DNA of 64,000 bases, taken from Sulfurimonas sp. RIFOXYD12_FULL_33_39 (GTDB lineage Bacteria; Campylobacterota; Campylobacteria; Campylobacterales; Sulfurimonadaceae). The stretch covers positions 248,001 to 312,000 of the forward strand of contig MICF01000004.1 in the NCBI GenBank assembly GCA_001829785.1, read 5' to 3'. The notes beneath the pieces are model-generated. The model was not told the DNA's origin and did no database searches. It saw only the letters and a list, made by a program, of their open reading frames with translations. Of this stretch, positions 28,247-36,784 are shown piece after piece (the first letter of the stretch is position 1; the number at the start of each line of letters is the position of its first letter). The position numbers and the translations under genes are program-made.

Positions 28247-29851
28247 ATGGTAACAGTACAAAATTTAGTTATGCGTTACGGAAACAGAGTCCTGTTTCAA
28301 GATATAAACCTTAAACTTGACCGTCATAAAAGATATGGTCTAATAGGTGCTAACGGTGCAGGAAAAACAACATTTTTAAAAATACTCAGCGGTCAAATTA
28401 AAGAGTATGAGGGCGAAATAATAATCCCAAAAACAAACAAAGTAGGTGTTTTAGGACAAAATCAGTATGCGTTTGAAGACTATACTATTGCCGATGCCGT
28501 TTTATACGGAAACAAAAGGCTCTATGATGCAATCAAAGAAAAAGAAGTTATTTATGCAACGGGCGATTTTGAAGATGATGCAGTAAATAACCGTCTTGCA
28601 GAGCTTGAGACTATCTGTGTCGAAGAAGACCCTACTTACGAGTATGATGTAAATATTGCAAAAATTTTAGAAAATGTCGGTATTCCTGCAAGCGAGCATG
28701 GAGAGCTTATGAGTACACTTGACAGCGCGGATAAATTTAAAGTTCTTTTAGCTCAAGTTTTATACCCGAAACCTGATGTACTGTTTCTTGATGAGCCTAC
28801 AAATAACCTTGATATTCAAACAATCAGTTGGCTAGAGCATGAACTTCAACGCCATGAAGGAACAATGGTTGTAATCTCACATGATAGACACTTCTTAAAT
28901 GCAGTCGTTACAAATATATTAGACGTTGATTATCAAAAAATCCGTGAGTTTACGGGTAACTATGATGACTGGTATATAGCTGCAAACGTTATAGCTAAAC
29001 AACAAGAGCTAAACAATGCTAAAAAAGAGAAAGAAAAAGAGCAGCTTGAGGCTTTCGTACGTCGTTTCAGCGCAAATGCTTCAAAAGCAAAACAGGCAAC
29101 ATCAAGACAAAAACAGCTTGATAAGTTAGTAATCGATGATATAAAACCATCTTCAAGAAGAGACCCAAGCATCGTATTTAAAGCAAAAAGAACAATGGGT
29201 GACGAAGCTCTACATATAATCGGTATAAATCACTCTTACGGCGATAATGAAGTTTTAAAAAATATAACTTTAAAATTTGAACCGGGCGAAAAAGTTGCAC
29301 TTATCGGTCCAAACGGTGCAGGTAAAACAACTCTTTTAAAAATAATAATGGAAGAGATGAAGCCATCTAGCGGAGAGATTCACTGGGGTGCTACTATTGA
29401 GAACAGCTACTTTCCTCAAGATACGGCAGATATCATCAAAGGTGATGGAACTCTTTATGATTGGTTGAAATCTTTTAACCCAAAAGGCGATATGGCAGAG
29501 GTTAGAAACTGTTTAGGTCGTATGCTTTTTAATGGAGAGCAACAAGAAAAATCGGTTGTAAGTATTTCAGGCGGTGAAAAGCACAGAATGATGCTTAGTA
29601 AAATGATGCTAGAAGGCGGAAACTTTTTAGTTCTGGATGAGCCTTCGAATCACCTTGACCTTGAAGCTATCGTTGCACTAGGTGAAGCTCTTTACAACTT
29701 CAAAGGAAATGTTATCTGTGTTTCACATGACCGTGAGCTTCTTGACGCTTTTGCAAACCGTGTTATAGAACTTAGAGAAGACGGAAGCTATGTTGACTTT
29801 AAAGGTTCATACGAAGAGTTCGCAGAAGCGAAACAAAATGGACAAATATAG
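28247..29851 (+). CDS. ABC-F family ATPase (YbiT-like)
   Basis: Tandem ABC domains without membrane spans: Walker A GANGAGKTT (about 35) and GPNGAGKTT (about 355), Walker B LFLDEPTNNLD and LVLDEPSNHLD, with the signature SISGGEKHR in the second half. A Lys/Glu-rich linker (about 240-310) is the P-site tRNA interaction motif of ABC-F proteins, which act on the ribosome. I prefer the ATG at 28247; an in-frame ATG at 28232 lacks a ribosome site. The stop overlaps the next gene by 14 nt. Confidence 0.88.
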   Translation: MVTVQNLVMRYGNRVLFQDINLKLDRHKRYGLIGANGAGKTTFLKILSGQIKEYEGEIIIPKTNKVGVLGQNQYAFEDYTIADAVLYGNKRLYDAIKEKEVIYATGDFEDDAVNNRLAELETICVEEDPTYEYDVNIAKILENVGIPASEHGELMSTLDSADKFKVLLAQVLYPKPDVLFLDEPTNNLDIQTISWLEHELQRHEGTMVVISHDRHFLNAVVTNILDVDYQKIREFTGNYDDWYIAANVIAKQQELNNAKKEKEKEQLEAFVRRFSANASKAKQATSRQKQLDKLVIDDIKPSSRRDPSIVFKAKRTMGDEALHIIGINHSYGDNEVLKNITLKFEPGEKVALIGPNGAGKTTLLKIIMEEMKPSSGEIHWGATIENSYFPQDTADIIKGDGTLYDWLKSFNPKGDMAEVRNCLGRMLFNGEQQEKSVVSISGGEKHRMMLSKMMLEGGNFLVLDEPSNHLDLEAIVALGEALYNFKGNVICVSHDRELLDAFANRVIELREDGSYVDFKGSYEEFAEAKQNGQI

Positions 29852-30677
29852 AGATTTTTTAGGGCTGGGAATTGCAGGCAACTTTGCGCTGCACTTAGCC
29901 CAAGCCGGCGAGCTTGAAGATTTTAAAAATATCATCACGGCCGATGAAGCTGCTCCTAAAGGGATGTTCCCCTTTTATCTGCCTCTACATGTAAAAGAGG
30001 CAAAAGAGATTTTAAATACCTATCCTATATCTAGTTCTACTATCAGACTTCCAGACTTACATGTAAATATTCAAGCGGAACCCGAAGTCGCTCTTATTTG
30101 CGCTCTTGAATACAAAAATAACAAACTATATAAAATAACTCCTACTCATTTTGGCGCATACAACGACTGTTCAATTAGAGTTGCCGGTGCTAGTAAAATT
30201 AGCGATAAAAAAAACTGGGGAGAGAACTCTAAAGGTATAAGTGACAATCTAATCGTTATCGACAAATTTGAGAGCGGCGGAGTGATGGATAACTACTCAA
30301 TCTGCTCTTTTTTAAAAAGAGACGGTAAAGTTTATGCTTACGGAGAAGATGTTGAGCTTGGCGGTTACAGCTACTTTTATGAAAAACTGCTTGATTGGAT
30401 GGTTAATCAGATAAACACTCAACAAGACTTCGGTCCGCTTGAACCTTTGAGTGAATATATATCTACATGTAACTATCCCGCTAATGCCGTAATAAGTATC
30501 GGCGCGACAAGATACACTCCTTATGGAGAAAGTACCTTTTTGAAAAAAGATGATGAACTGTTTGTAATGCTTTACAATCACTCTGCTTTATCATCACATG
30601 ACATTTTAGAGAGTATAAAAAATGGTAATTATGATTTGGCAAATATGAGCATACTAGAGCAAAAAGTCATTCAATGA
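29838..30677 (+). CDS. DUF5718-family protein
   Basis: Starts at ATG 29838 inside the ABC-F 3' end; the longer frame upstream is a shadow. The 279-residue soluble protein begins MDKYRDFLGLGIAGNFALHLAQAGE and contains AEPEVALICALEY, NDCSIRVAGASKISDKKNWGENSKG and GATRYTPYGES. The EPE and NDxSxR pattern resembles fumarylacetoacetate-hydrolase-like folds. The function is unknown. It is translationally coupled to the genes on both sides. Confidence 0.78.
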   Translation: MDKYRDFLGLGIAGNFALHLAQAGELEDFKNIITADEAAPKGMFPFYLPLHVKEAKEILNTYPISSSTIRLPDLHVNIQAEPEVALICALEYKNNKLYKITPTHFGAYNDCSIRVAGASKISDKKNWGENSKGISDNLIVIDKFESGGVMDNYSICSFLKRDGKVYAYGEDVELGGYSYFYEKLLDWMVNQINTQQDFGPLEPLSEYISTCNYPANAVISIGATRYTPYGESTFLKKDDELFVMLYNHSALSSHDILESIKNGNYDLANMSILEQKVIQ

Positions 30678-31015
30678 GCAGAGGAAAAAAACTAGATATT
30701 TTTATCGGCGCAGAGATTGAAGATGGCTGGGCTGAAATTAAATCGCCTAGAAAAACAGTTATTGCAGATGAGATTTTAGAACCTTCCAAACACTTTTTGG
30801 TTTTTAAAAAAGAGAAAAGACGCGGTAAAACGGTAACTCTTGTCGGCGAATTTCATCTACATGTAAGCCAATTGGAAACTATACTAAAAAATTTAAAGAA
30901 AAAACTAGGCTGCGGCGGAACTCTTAAAGATGGATGGATGGAGTTTCAAGGCGAGTTACAAGAGAAGCTGCGGGAGCTTCTAATAAATGAAGGTTTTAGG
31001 TTTAAGAGGGGATAA
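30674..31015 (+). CDS. SUI1/YciH-family translation factor
   Basis: A 113-residue basic protein ending in a SUI1/eIF1-like domain: TVTLVGEFHLHVSQLETILKNLKKKLGCGG then TLKDGWMEFQGELQEKLRELLINEGFRFKRG. The KKxLGCGGT loop is the family hallmark. Bacterial YciH influences initiation fidelity, especially under stress, so its linkage with a ribosome-acting ABC-F protein makes sense. It starts in an ATGA overlap and its 3' end overlaps the convergent arsR-type gene by 14 nt. Confidence 0.85.
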   Translation: MSRGKKLDIFIGAEIEDGWAEIKSPRKTVIADEILEPSKHFLVFKKEKRRGKTVTLVGEFHLHVSQLETILKNLKKKLGCGGTLKDGWMEFQGELQEKLRELLINEGFRFKRG

Positions 31016-31367
31016 AGAACAGTTCTCTATTTGATTCAAAATTTTCAACTAGAGTATCAAAACATCCTCCTAATTCACGGATTGTTTCAATATTTGGCTC
31101 AATATATATCTTATTACCCTTTTTTTCCATCGTTATTATGTTTGCCTCACGCAGCTCTTTAAGATGTTTTGAAATAGTAGGAAGTGCAAAATCAAAATGT
31201 TCTGCGATGGTGCTTACACATGTCGCATGAGGACTGACTTTTACCTTCGGGTCTTTTTTGTCAATTGAACAGGTATAACCTCCCGTAAAAACATTTTTAA
31301 AAATCAAAAAACGAGTCTCATTCCCCAACGCCTTAAAGATTTTGATTTTTTGCTGCATATCTAACAT
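31002..31367 (-). CDS. ArsR-family winged-helix repressor
   Basis: A 121-residue ArsR/SmtB protein with helices FKALGNETRFLIFKNVF and a recognition region FALPTISKHLKELREANIITMEKKGNKIYIEPN. Two cysteines in the N-terminal half (TCSIDKKDP and HATCVST) and one near the C-terminus (GGCFDTL) could be a metal or redox/persulfide switch. It is divergent from the rhodanese gene across a region with two TTAGCTAA palindromes, its likely operator. Sulfur-responsive ArsR repressors (BigR/SqrR type) pair with rhodaneses in this way, but the exact ligand is inference. Confidence 0.85.
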   Translation of the reverse strand: MLDMQQKIKIFKALGNETRFLIFKNVFTGGYTCSIDKKDPKVKVSPHATCVSTIAEHFDFALPTISKHLKELREANIITMEKKGNKIYIEPNIETIRELGGCFDTLVENFESNRELFFIPS

Positions 31368-31395
31368 TTGTCACCCTTGACATTTTATTTCTATT

Positions 31396-31401
31396 ATTAT
31401 A
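31396..31401 (-). promoter_or_regulatory. -10 element of the arsR-type gene
   Basis: TATAAT on the minus strand (ATTATA on plus, 31396-31401). Its -35 position falls on the first TTAGCTAA palindrome. Confidence 0.5.
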
Positions 31402-31414
31402 CCATGTTTTAACT

Positions 31415-31442
31415 ATTTAGCTAAATGCCTAATTAGCTAAAT
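31415..31442. promoter_or_regulatory. Tandem palindromic operator between arsR-type gene and rhodanese
   Basis: ATTTAGCTAAAT (31415-31426, perfect 12-bp palindrome) and AATTAGCTAAAT (31431-31442) place two TTAGCTAA cores 16 bp apart, about one and a half helical turns. They lie in the 94-bp divergent intergenic region and overlap the arsR-type -35, so one repressor could control both directions. Confidence 0.7.
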
Positions 31443-31461
31443 ATTAACACAAAGGAATCTT

Positions 31462-31932
31462 ATGAAAAAAATACTCTTAGCACTTGCATTATTAGCAACA
31501 ACTGCATTGATGGCAGACTCTATGAGTAAAATGGATTTAATCAACAATGCAAAAAAAGAGGTTGGCGAAATTATCCCGCAGAAACTAAAATCTATGCTTG
31601 ATGAGGGCGAGGATGTGATTGTTCTTGATGTAAGAGAGAGCGAACAAAGAGCCGAAGGAAATATCCCCTCAAGTGAGTTAAATCAAGACCAGTTTATCGC
31701 AATCACTCGCGGAAATTTGGAATGGGATGTAGCCCAAAAGATTACCGACAAAGATGCGATTATCGTAACATTTTGTCGTAAAGGCGGTCGCGGCGCACTT
31801 GCTGCTCAAGTACTAAGAAAAATGGGATACAAAAATGCAACAACTCTGCAAAGCGGTTTAAAAGGTTGGGCACAAGCCGGCTATCCTATTCAAACAGGCT
31901 TAGGTATAACAATATTAAAGGAAAAAAGATGA
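31462..31932 (+). CDS. Periplasmic rhodanese-domain protein
   Basis: Signal peptide (about 1-18, LATTALMAD) then a single rhodanese domain (about 35-145) with the active-site loop FCRKGGRGAL carrying the catalytic Cys that forms a persulfide. It would move sulfane sulfur in the periplasm. The stop overlaps the start of the DsrE-like gene (ATGA at 31929), and the divergent ArsR-type regulator probably controls the pair. Confidence 0.9.
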   Translation: MKKILLALALLATTALMADSMSKMDLINNAKKEVGEIIPQKLKSMLDEGEDVIVLDVRESEQRAEGNIPSSELNQDQFIAITRGNLEWDVAQKITDKDAIIVTFCRKGGRGALAAQVLRKMGYKNATTLQSGLKGWAQAGYPIQTGLGITILKEKR

Positions 31933-32282
31933 CGACTATTATTTTAAATCATCAACCGTATGACGGAACAGATGTGACATGGAATGCACTTCGTTTGGCA
32001 AAAACACTTGTTAAAAGCGGCGAAGAGGTAAATATATTTTTAATGAATGATGCCGTTGATTTGGCTCGCGATAAAACTTCTAAGCCCGATAGCTACGATT
32101 ATGATTTGGTTGCTATGCTAAAAGAACTTTATGAAAAAGGTACAAAACTTCAGGTATGCGGTACATGTAACGCTCGTTGCGGATTGTTTAAAAATGAACC
32201 CTACTTTGATGAAAAGGTATCTTCTACTATGCAAATTCTTGCCGATTGGGTTATCGCAAGTGATAAGGTACTTACTTTTTAA
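31929..32282 (+). CDS. DsrE-like sulfur-relay protein
   Basis: Starts at ATG 31929 with an AAAGGAAAAAAG ribosome site; the longer frame upstream lies inside the rhodanese gene. The 117-residue protein opens MTTIILNHQPYDGTDVTWNALRLAKTL and has NIFLMNDAVDLA and a conserved QVCGTCNARCGL with the sulfur-carrying Cys residues of the DsrE/YchN family. It is cytoplasmic and lacks a signal, so it would be a sulfur acceptor inside the cell opposite the periplasmic rhodanese. Confidence 0.88.
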   Translation: MTTIILNHQPYDGTDVTWNALRLAKTLVKSGEEVNIFLMNDAVDLARDKTSKPDSYDYDLVAMLKELYEKGTKLQVCGTCNARCGLFKNEPYFDEKVSSTMQILADWVIASDKVLTF

Positions 32283-32344
32283 ATATAAAAATTGACACAA
32301 ATATCTCGTTATTGTATTGTTTGCACTTTATTTTAAGGAAAATT

Positions 32345-32578
32345 ATGAAAAAAACGACTCTACTTATATTTTTTTGTCTGCTTTTGCAAAATTTAGGTGC
32401 AGATGAAGTTAGCGCAGAGGCAAAAATTATACATGTAATAAGCGACAGAGCCAACATGTATGCCCCGCAAGACGGCAGTGCATATCTTTTGAAGCTAAAA
32501 TACGAAGCGGATATTTATAGAGAATACACAGAAAAAAAGATGAACAATATAAGCATACTCGCTTCTTATATATTTTAG
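32345..32578 (+). CDS. Small secreted protein, probably truncated
   Basis: ATG 32345 has an AAGGAAAA ribosome site and a clear signal peptide (KKTTLLIFFCLLLQNLGAD). About 58 residues follow, including KIIHVISDRANMYAPQDGSAYLLKLKYEADIYREY, with no known domain. The last residues run into a stretch that on the opposite strand is the N-terminus of a response regulator, so the original C-terminus seems to have been lost at a junction near 32540-32580. Confidence 0.5.
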   Translation: MKKTTLLIFFCLLLQNLGADEVSAEAKIIHVISDRANMYAPQDGSAYLLKLKYEADIYREYTEKKMNNISILASYIF

Positions 32579-32651
32579 AGACGGCTTTTATTAATCGTAA
32601 TTTAATCTCTTTGCAGATAAATTCATCGTCTTCTAAAAGTAGTATTTTCAT
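32577..32651 (-). pseudogene. N-terminal fragment of a response regulator
   Basis: Reading leftward from ATG 32651 gives MKILLLEDDEFICKEIKLRL, the first strand and helix of a receiver domain with its acidic pair Glu-Asp-Asp. Homology stops after about 25 residues; the phospho-acceptor Asp and all output are gone. The intact regulator at 36116-36748 begins in the same style (MKILFLEDD), so this may be a relic of a related two-component gene. Confidence 0.6.
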
Positions 32652-32703
32652 ATTTATAATCCTTTGACACTTTGGAAGCACTTTTATTTGCCTATAATTA
32701 TAG

Positions 32704-32889
32704 GATTACCCGTCAAACTACCCAACGGCAGCTCTTGCAACTTTTAAAAATGAAGAGATAAAGTATCCTTTTGTTTATAAACATTTTGAAAAAGAGGAGA
32801 TGTTTTTGGCTTGTACTTTAGAGAGTTGTTTTAGTTATGGTTTAGAGTTTGAGAGAGTTAAAAAAGATATAGAGGCTCTAGTGAAATAA
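32704..32889 (+). pseudogene. C-terminal fragment, probably of a DUF255/YyaL thioredoxin-domain protein
   Basis: An open frame of 61 codons with no start (in-frame TAG at 32701) reads DYPSNYPTAALATFKNEE, then FLACTLESCFSYG and ends at TAA 32887-32889. The YPSNYPTAAL and FLACTxxSCF pattern is like the end of DUF255 proteins. With the two preceding fragments it forms a 560-bp scar of broken genes. Confidence 0.5.
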
Positions 32890-32905
32890 AAGAGGCCGCT
32901 ACAGC

Positions 32906-33835
32906 TTAAATTATCTCCACGTTAATATGCACTAACTCTTCATGAATTGAAAGTTCTTGTTTTATATTTTTTATATTTATTTCATTTTTTGAACTTAAAG
33001 TAAGAATACACCCATATTTACCTTTGCCGACTCTCCAAACATGTAAATCTTCTATAATAATTTTATCTTCCAAAGAGTTTATGACGTCCATAATTTCTTT
33101 AACAATCGGCTCATCCATGGTTGCATCAAGTAAAATTTTTCCCGATTGTTTTATAAGTCCTATCGCCCAGATTGTTACTAAAACTGACCCTACTATTCCC
33201 ATAACCGGATCAAGCCAAGAAGCTCCCCATAATATTCCGCCGATTAGAGCCGTAATTGCCAAAATAGAAGTAAGTGCATCTGTTAGTACATGAATATAGG
33301 CGGCTTTTAGATTGACGTCATGATGATGTTCATGAGAGTGATTGGGATTGTGATTGTGGTCGTGATCGTGATGGTGGTGGTCGTTTTTTAAAAGCCAAGC
33401 ACAAATAAGATTTACAATAAGTCCTACGATGGCAATAATAATCGCCTCTTTATATGCAATTTGAGTTGGATTTATTATTCTCTCAACTGAATGATAAAAC
33501 ATAAAAAAAGCGACAACGACAAGCAAAATTGCACTCGTATAGCCTCCTAAAACTTCAATTTTGTAAGTTCCAAAATTAAATCTTGTATCATTTGCGTACT
33601 TGTGTGCCATAACATATGCCATATATGCCATACCAAGAGCAAGTGCATGTGAACTCATATGCCAACCATCGGCTAAAAGCGCCATAGAGTTGTAGTAATA
33701 TCCACCGATGATTTCTACTATCATTGTCGCAAAAGTTAAAAACGTAGCATAAAGTGTATTTTTCTTTGCAATTGGATTAACCGTATCAAAACTATGCGAA
33801 TGACTAATCTCTTTTAATGTTTTTATTGTGTTCAT
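32906..33835 (-). CDS. Cation diffusion facilitator (DmeF-like Co/Ni/Zn exporter)
   Basis: A 309-residue inner membrane protein with six hydrophobic segments. Metal-site motifs lie in TM2 (ADGWHMSSHALAL) and TM5 (HVLTDALTSI), and a long His/Asp-rich loop (about 155-178, HHHHDHDHNHN) sits between TM4 and TM5. A C-terminal cytoplasmic domain of about 70 residues follows. The His-rich loop and GWHMSSHA motif are typical of DmeF, which exports Co2+ and Ni2+ in exchange for protons; zinc is possible. It is monocistronic as far as can be seen. Confidence 0.88.
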   Translation of the reverse strand: MNTIKTLKEISHSHSFDTVNPIAKKNTLYATFLTFATMIVEIIGGYYYNSMALLADGWHMSSHALALGMAYMAYVMAHKYANDTRFNFGTYKIEVLGGYTSAILLVVVAFFMFYHSVERIINPTQIAYKEAIIIAIVGLIVNLICAWLLKNDHHHHDHDHNHNPNHSHEHHHDVNLKAAYIHVLTDALTSILAITALIGGILWGASWLDPVMGIVGSVLVTIWAIGLIKQSGKILLDATMDEPIVKEIMDVINSLEDKIIIEDLHVWRVGKGKYGCILTLSSKNEINIKNIKQELSIHEELVHINVEII

Positions 33836-33914
33836 TTCATTTTCCTATTAATAAAGCTGTTTGCTCTTATTTTAAAATTAAAAAAATAGTTTTCATAAAT
33901 ATATTTTACCCTTA

Positions 33915-34724
33915 TTAAAAGCCGTATCCTATTCTCAATAACAAAGAATGGTTGCTAGATTGTTCATTTAATCCATAATCATAATCTGCACAAAAAAACC
34001 AATGTAAATCAACTCTATAAGAGTACCCTGCTCTTACGGTTTTAATATCCTCGATATCTTTGTAAATACTGCTATTTTGATTGTATGACAAAGAGAGTGA
34101 ATTTTTAAAGTTAATCATATATCCGATACCTATAGAGTAGTTTGAAATATTCTGATATTTAACCAATGAGGTGTCGGAATCTTTTACCGATGTGTAACCT
34201 AAATTTCCAAACAAATACGCCGGAATATCCAGCAAGTACTCAAATCCGCCATAAATCGAATAATCTGTTTTTTCGTTATCATAGCCGCTTTCATAAGTTG
34301 GTAAAATTACTCCTACACCGCTGTTTAACGAAAGTTTTTCGCTAATGGGATATTTGTAAAAAAGAGTAATTACCGTATCATCAAAACCGCTTTTGTTTTT
34401 TGCACCTATCTTTGAATAGTATTTTGAAGTAAATAGTTCTATATTCCAACTATCTATATAAATATCACTTTGAAATGAAAAGGTAACGGTATCCCCGCGT
34501 TGCTGCGACGAATAGTTAACTTGAGAGTATCTTATACCTGTAATTATATCTAAAGAGATTTTCTTATCTATCTTTTTTACGCTACATCCACTCAAATCTA
34601 CCAACTCACTAAAAGGTGTTTGCGGACACTTGTCAAGCATATCTTCAACTCCGTCCAAATCACTATCATCATAACCAAATGCAAAAGTGACGATAAACAG
34701 CAATAAAAAGATCACCCTCAACAT
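33915..34724 (-). CDS. Outer-membrane beta-barrel with a thrombospondin-type calcium motif
   Basis: Signal peptide (about 1-17) followed by DSDLDGVEDMLDKCPQTP, a thrombospondin type 3 calcium-binding motif seen at the start of many OmpA- and DUF3187-like proteins. About 220 residues of alternating beta-strand pattern then end in GYGF with a terminal Phe. The gene is the last in a cluster with a histidine kinase and response regulator. It overlaps the preceding small secreted gene by one base and may be a target or sensor partner of that pathway. Confidence 0.7.
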   Translation of the reverse strand: MLRVIFLLLFIVTFAFGYDDSDLDGVEDMLDKCPQTPFSELVDLSGCSVKKIDKKISLDIITGIRYSQVNYSSQQRGDTVTFSFQSDIYIDSWNIELFTSKYYSKIGAKNKSGFDDTVITLFYKYPISEKLSLNSGVGVILPTYESGYDNEKTDYSIYGGFEYLLDIPAYLFGNLGYTSVKDSDTSLVKYQNISNYSIGIGYMINFKNSLSLSYNQNSSIYKDIEDIKTVRAGYSYRVDLHWFFCADYDYGLNEQSSNHSLLLRIGYGF

Positions 34725-35056
34725 TAATGATTTCCTTGCTGCTTAACTCCCATTGAAGCTCCACTTTTAAAACGAAACTGATGCGATTTGTTATTTCTAT
34801 CATTTATATTTTTATTTCTTATACTGTTTTGAAAACCTTTATTTTGAAAATTCATATTTTTTTGAATCATCTCAAGAGTATTAAAACGTTCCTGCTCATT
34901 CATTTTGGCAATCTGAACTTTAAGACGGTTCATCATCTCAACTCTCTCTTTTGGGTTTGCATTTTTTACTGCTTCTATCTGCTCATTTATTGACTCGGCA
35001 TTTACGAGATTTATCATGCCCATAATTAACAAAATTATATATATTTTATAACTCAT
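34724..35056 (-). CDS. Small secreted helical protein
   Basis: A 110-residue protein with signal peptide (about 1-20, ending VNAES). Its helical middle is rich in Met, Asn, Gln and Glu (ESINEQIEAVKNANPKERVEMMNRL, then MNEQERFNTLEMIQKNMNF), and the tail is basic and Asn-rich. The charged helical repeats recall periplasmic CpxP/Spy-like or metal-resistance accessory proteins, but I cannot assign a family. It lies 11 nt after the histidine kinase. Confidence 0.65.
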   Translation of the reverse strand: MSYKIYIILLIMGMINLVNAESINEQIEAVKNANPKERVEMMNRLKVQIAKMNEQERFNTLEMIQKNMNFQNKGFQNSIRNKNINDRNNKSHQFRFKSGASMGVKQQGNH

Positions 35057-35067
35057 AATATATCCTT

Positions 35068-36129
35068 TTATACACTCTTTGAATTAAGTTCTTTTAAATC
35101 AAGAGTAAAAATTGTTCCACTATTTATTTCACTTTTAACTTTTATATCTATTTTAAGTTCATCACAAAATTTTTTTACTATATTTAGCCCGATACCTGCT
35201 CCATCCTTGCTCTCTTTATAAAAACGCTCAAATATTTTATCAGGATGCTCTATCCCTTTGCCGTTATCTTCTACATGTAAAAGAGATGCTAAAGAGTCTA
35301 TATAAATTTTTACAAAACCTTTATTACGGTTATATTTTGCGGCATTATCTATAAGATTATCGACGATTCGTTTTATCGCACTGTAATTTGTGTTTAAAAA
35401 TAGTGGCTCATCTTTAAACTCAAAATTGATATTTGGATAGAGTTTCATATATACCGATAATCTCTCTTTTACAAGCTCCCTTAAATCAAACAGCTCTCTA
35501 TGATACTCATGTTTTTCAAGATAACTGCGCAAGTTATCTCCGAGTGAAACTATGGTGTCTATACTTTGAGAGATTCTTTGCAATTTTCGCTCATCTTTTG
35601 GCATTACCTCTAAGCGGCTTACATTTAAGCGCAAAGCAGACAGAGGAGTGTTTAAATCATGTAAAATATCCCTGCTAAACTCCTCTGTTAAATGAAGTGC
35701 CCTGCGAAGAGGATAAAGAGCATATACCGAAAATAAAACGGAAATAATAGCTATAACAAAAAGTGCCCACATAAAGAGGATAAAAACTTTTTTTTGTTCA
35801 TATTGTAGTTCTTTTTTATAATCTTTTTGTGATAGAGCAAGTTTTAAAACATGTGAATCATTTTTTGGTATAGGGAATAGTGCAAAAAGCTCTTTAGAAG
35901 TAATATTGAGGCGATATAACTCTTTTGAATCAATAAATACGAAATCAAATTCATATTTATTACATTTTAAATCATAACCGCATATACGCATCTCGTTATA
36001 TATTTTCTCTTGTAAATCATGAGTCAATTGTTTGTACTCTAAGTATGCAAGCACACCGCTTAAAAAAGCAAGTGATAGAAAAAAAACACCGAAACTTTTT
36101 AAAAACGACTCTTTCTCAGCTCTTCTCAA
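35068..36129 (-). CDS. Sensor histidine kinase
   Basis: A 353-residue kinase with two membrane spans (about 14-32 and 133-155) enclosing a periplasmic sensor of about 100 residues. A HisKA dimerisation helix has the phospho-acceptor His in ILHDLNTPLSALRL. The HATPase domain shows N-box NLIDNAAKY, G1 VEDNGKGIE and G2 GAGIGLNIV. No HAMP domain is evident. It overlaps its response regulator gene by 14 nt. The signal is unknown; the associated secreted and outer-membrane genes suggest envelope or metal stress. Confidence 0.9.
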   Translation of the reverse strand: MRRAEKESFLKSFGVFFLSLAFLSGVLAYLEYKQLTHDLQEKIYNEMRICGYDLKCNKYEFDFVFIDSKELYRLNITSKELFALFPIPKNDSHVLKLALSQKDYKKELQYEQKKVFILFMWALFVIAIISVLFSVYALYPLRRALHLTEEFSRDILHDLNTPLSALRLNVSRLEVMPKDERKLQRISQSIDTIVSLGDNLRSYLEKHEYHRELFDLRELVKERLSVYMKLYPNINFEFKDEPLFLNTNYSAIKRIVDNLIDNAAKYNRNKGFVKIYIDSLASLLHVEDNGKGIEHPDKIFERFYKESKDGAGIGLNIVKKFCDELKIDIKVKSEINSGTIFTLDLKELNSKSV

Positions 36130-36748
36130 GGCGGTACCCTACTCCTCTGATGTTTTGTATCTCCCATCCCGTAGTCTGCTTTAGTTTGTTTATAGCAACT
36201 CGAAGAGCACTATGACTTGGATGTTCCATCAAATCAAAGAGACTCTCTTTACTTATAGTTCTGCCTATATTTGAGATAAAAAGTCTTAAAAATGCCCCTT
36301 GAACATCGCCTAGTGATAAAACTTTACCTTCTATTTTTACCTCGTTTTCTAAAAAAGAGTAGGTAATGTTTTTAAACTCCAAGACTTTATCTTGATGCAA
36401 AAACCGTGCTTCAATTCTGAGCAAAAGCTCTTGAGGATAAAACGGTTTTTTTATATAATCCTCTGCACCGACAGAGAAACCCTTTGAAATAGCAGCAATA
36501 TCACTCATAGCGCTTATGAAAATAACAGGTGTCTTATCCTCTGCACCACGCAGATACTCGACTAAATCAAATCCATCAATTTTAGGAACATTTATATCAA
36601 AAATATATAAATCATAATCCTCGTTATAAGCAGCTTCGGATGCCTCATCACCGTCAATAACCCATGTAGTTTTATATCCGGCTTCTGTAAGCATCTCATA
36701 TATCGTTTCGCCTAGTATAGAGTCATCTTCTAAAAATAAAATTTTCAA
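36116..36748 (-). CDS. OmpR-family response regulator
   Basis: A 210-residue receiver plus winged-helix protein. Asp51 in FDINVPKIDGF is the phosphorylation site, the acidic pair is EDD at 7-9 and the switch Lys lies in IKKPFYPQELL. The C-terminal DNA-binding domain (about 120-210) ends NIRGVGYRLEKS, the typical hairpin. It is the cognate partner of the kinase it overlaps. Confidence 0.92.
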   Translation of the reverse strand: MKILFLEDDSILGETIYEMLTEAGYKTTWVIDGDEASEAAYNEDYDLYIFDINVPKIDGFDLVEYLRGAEDKTPVIFISAMSDIAAISKGFSVGAEDYIKKPFYPQELLLRIEARFLHQDKVLEFKNITYSFLENEVKIEGKVLSLGDVQGAFLRLFISNIGRTISKESLFDLMEHPSHSALRVAINKLKQTTGWEIQNIRGVGYRLEKS

Positions 36749-36784
36749 TTCCTCTTCCTTACGAATTATACTTTTGTCATTTAA

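Noticed and set aside
29790..29837. Longer start of the DUF5718 gene inside the ABC-F gene
   Set aside because: The extra 16 residues are a shadow of the ABC-F frame; homology begins at MDKYRDFLGLGIAGN.
31866..31928. Longer start of the DsrE-like gene inside the rhodanese gene
   Set aside because: The ATG at 31929 has the ribosome site and the family N-terminus.
32312..32344. Upstream in-frame start for the small secreted ORF
   Set aside because: The ATG at 32345 has a ribosome site and opens directly with the signal peptide.
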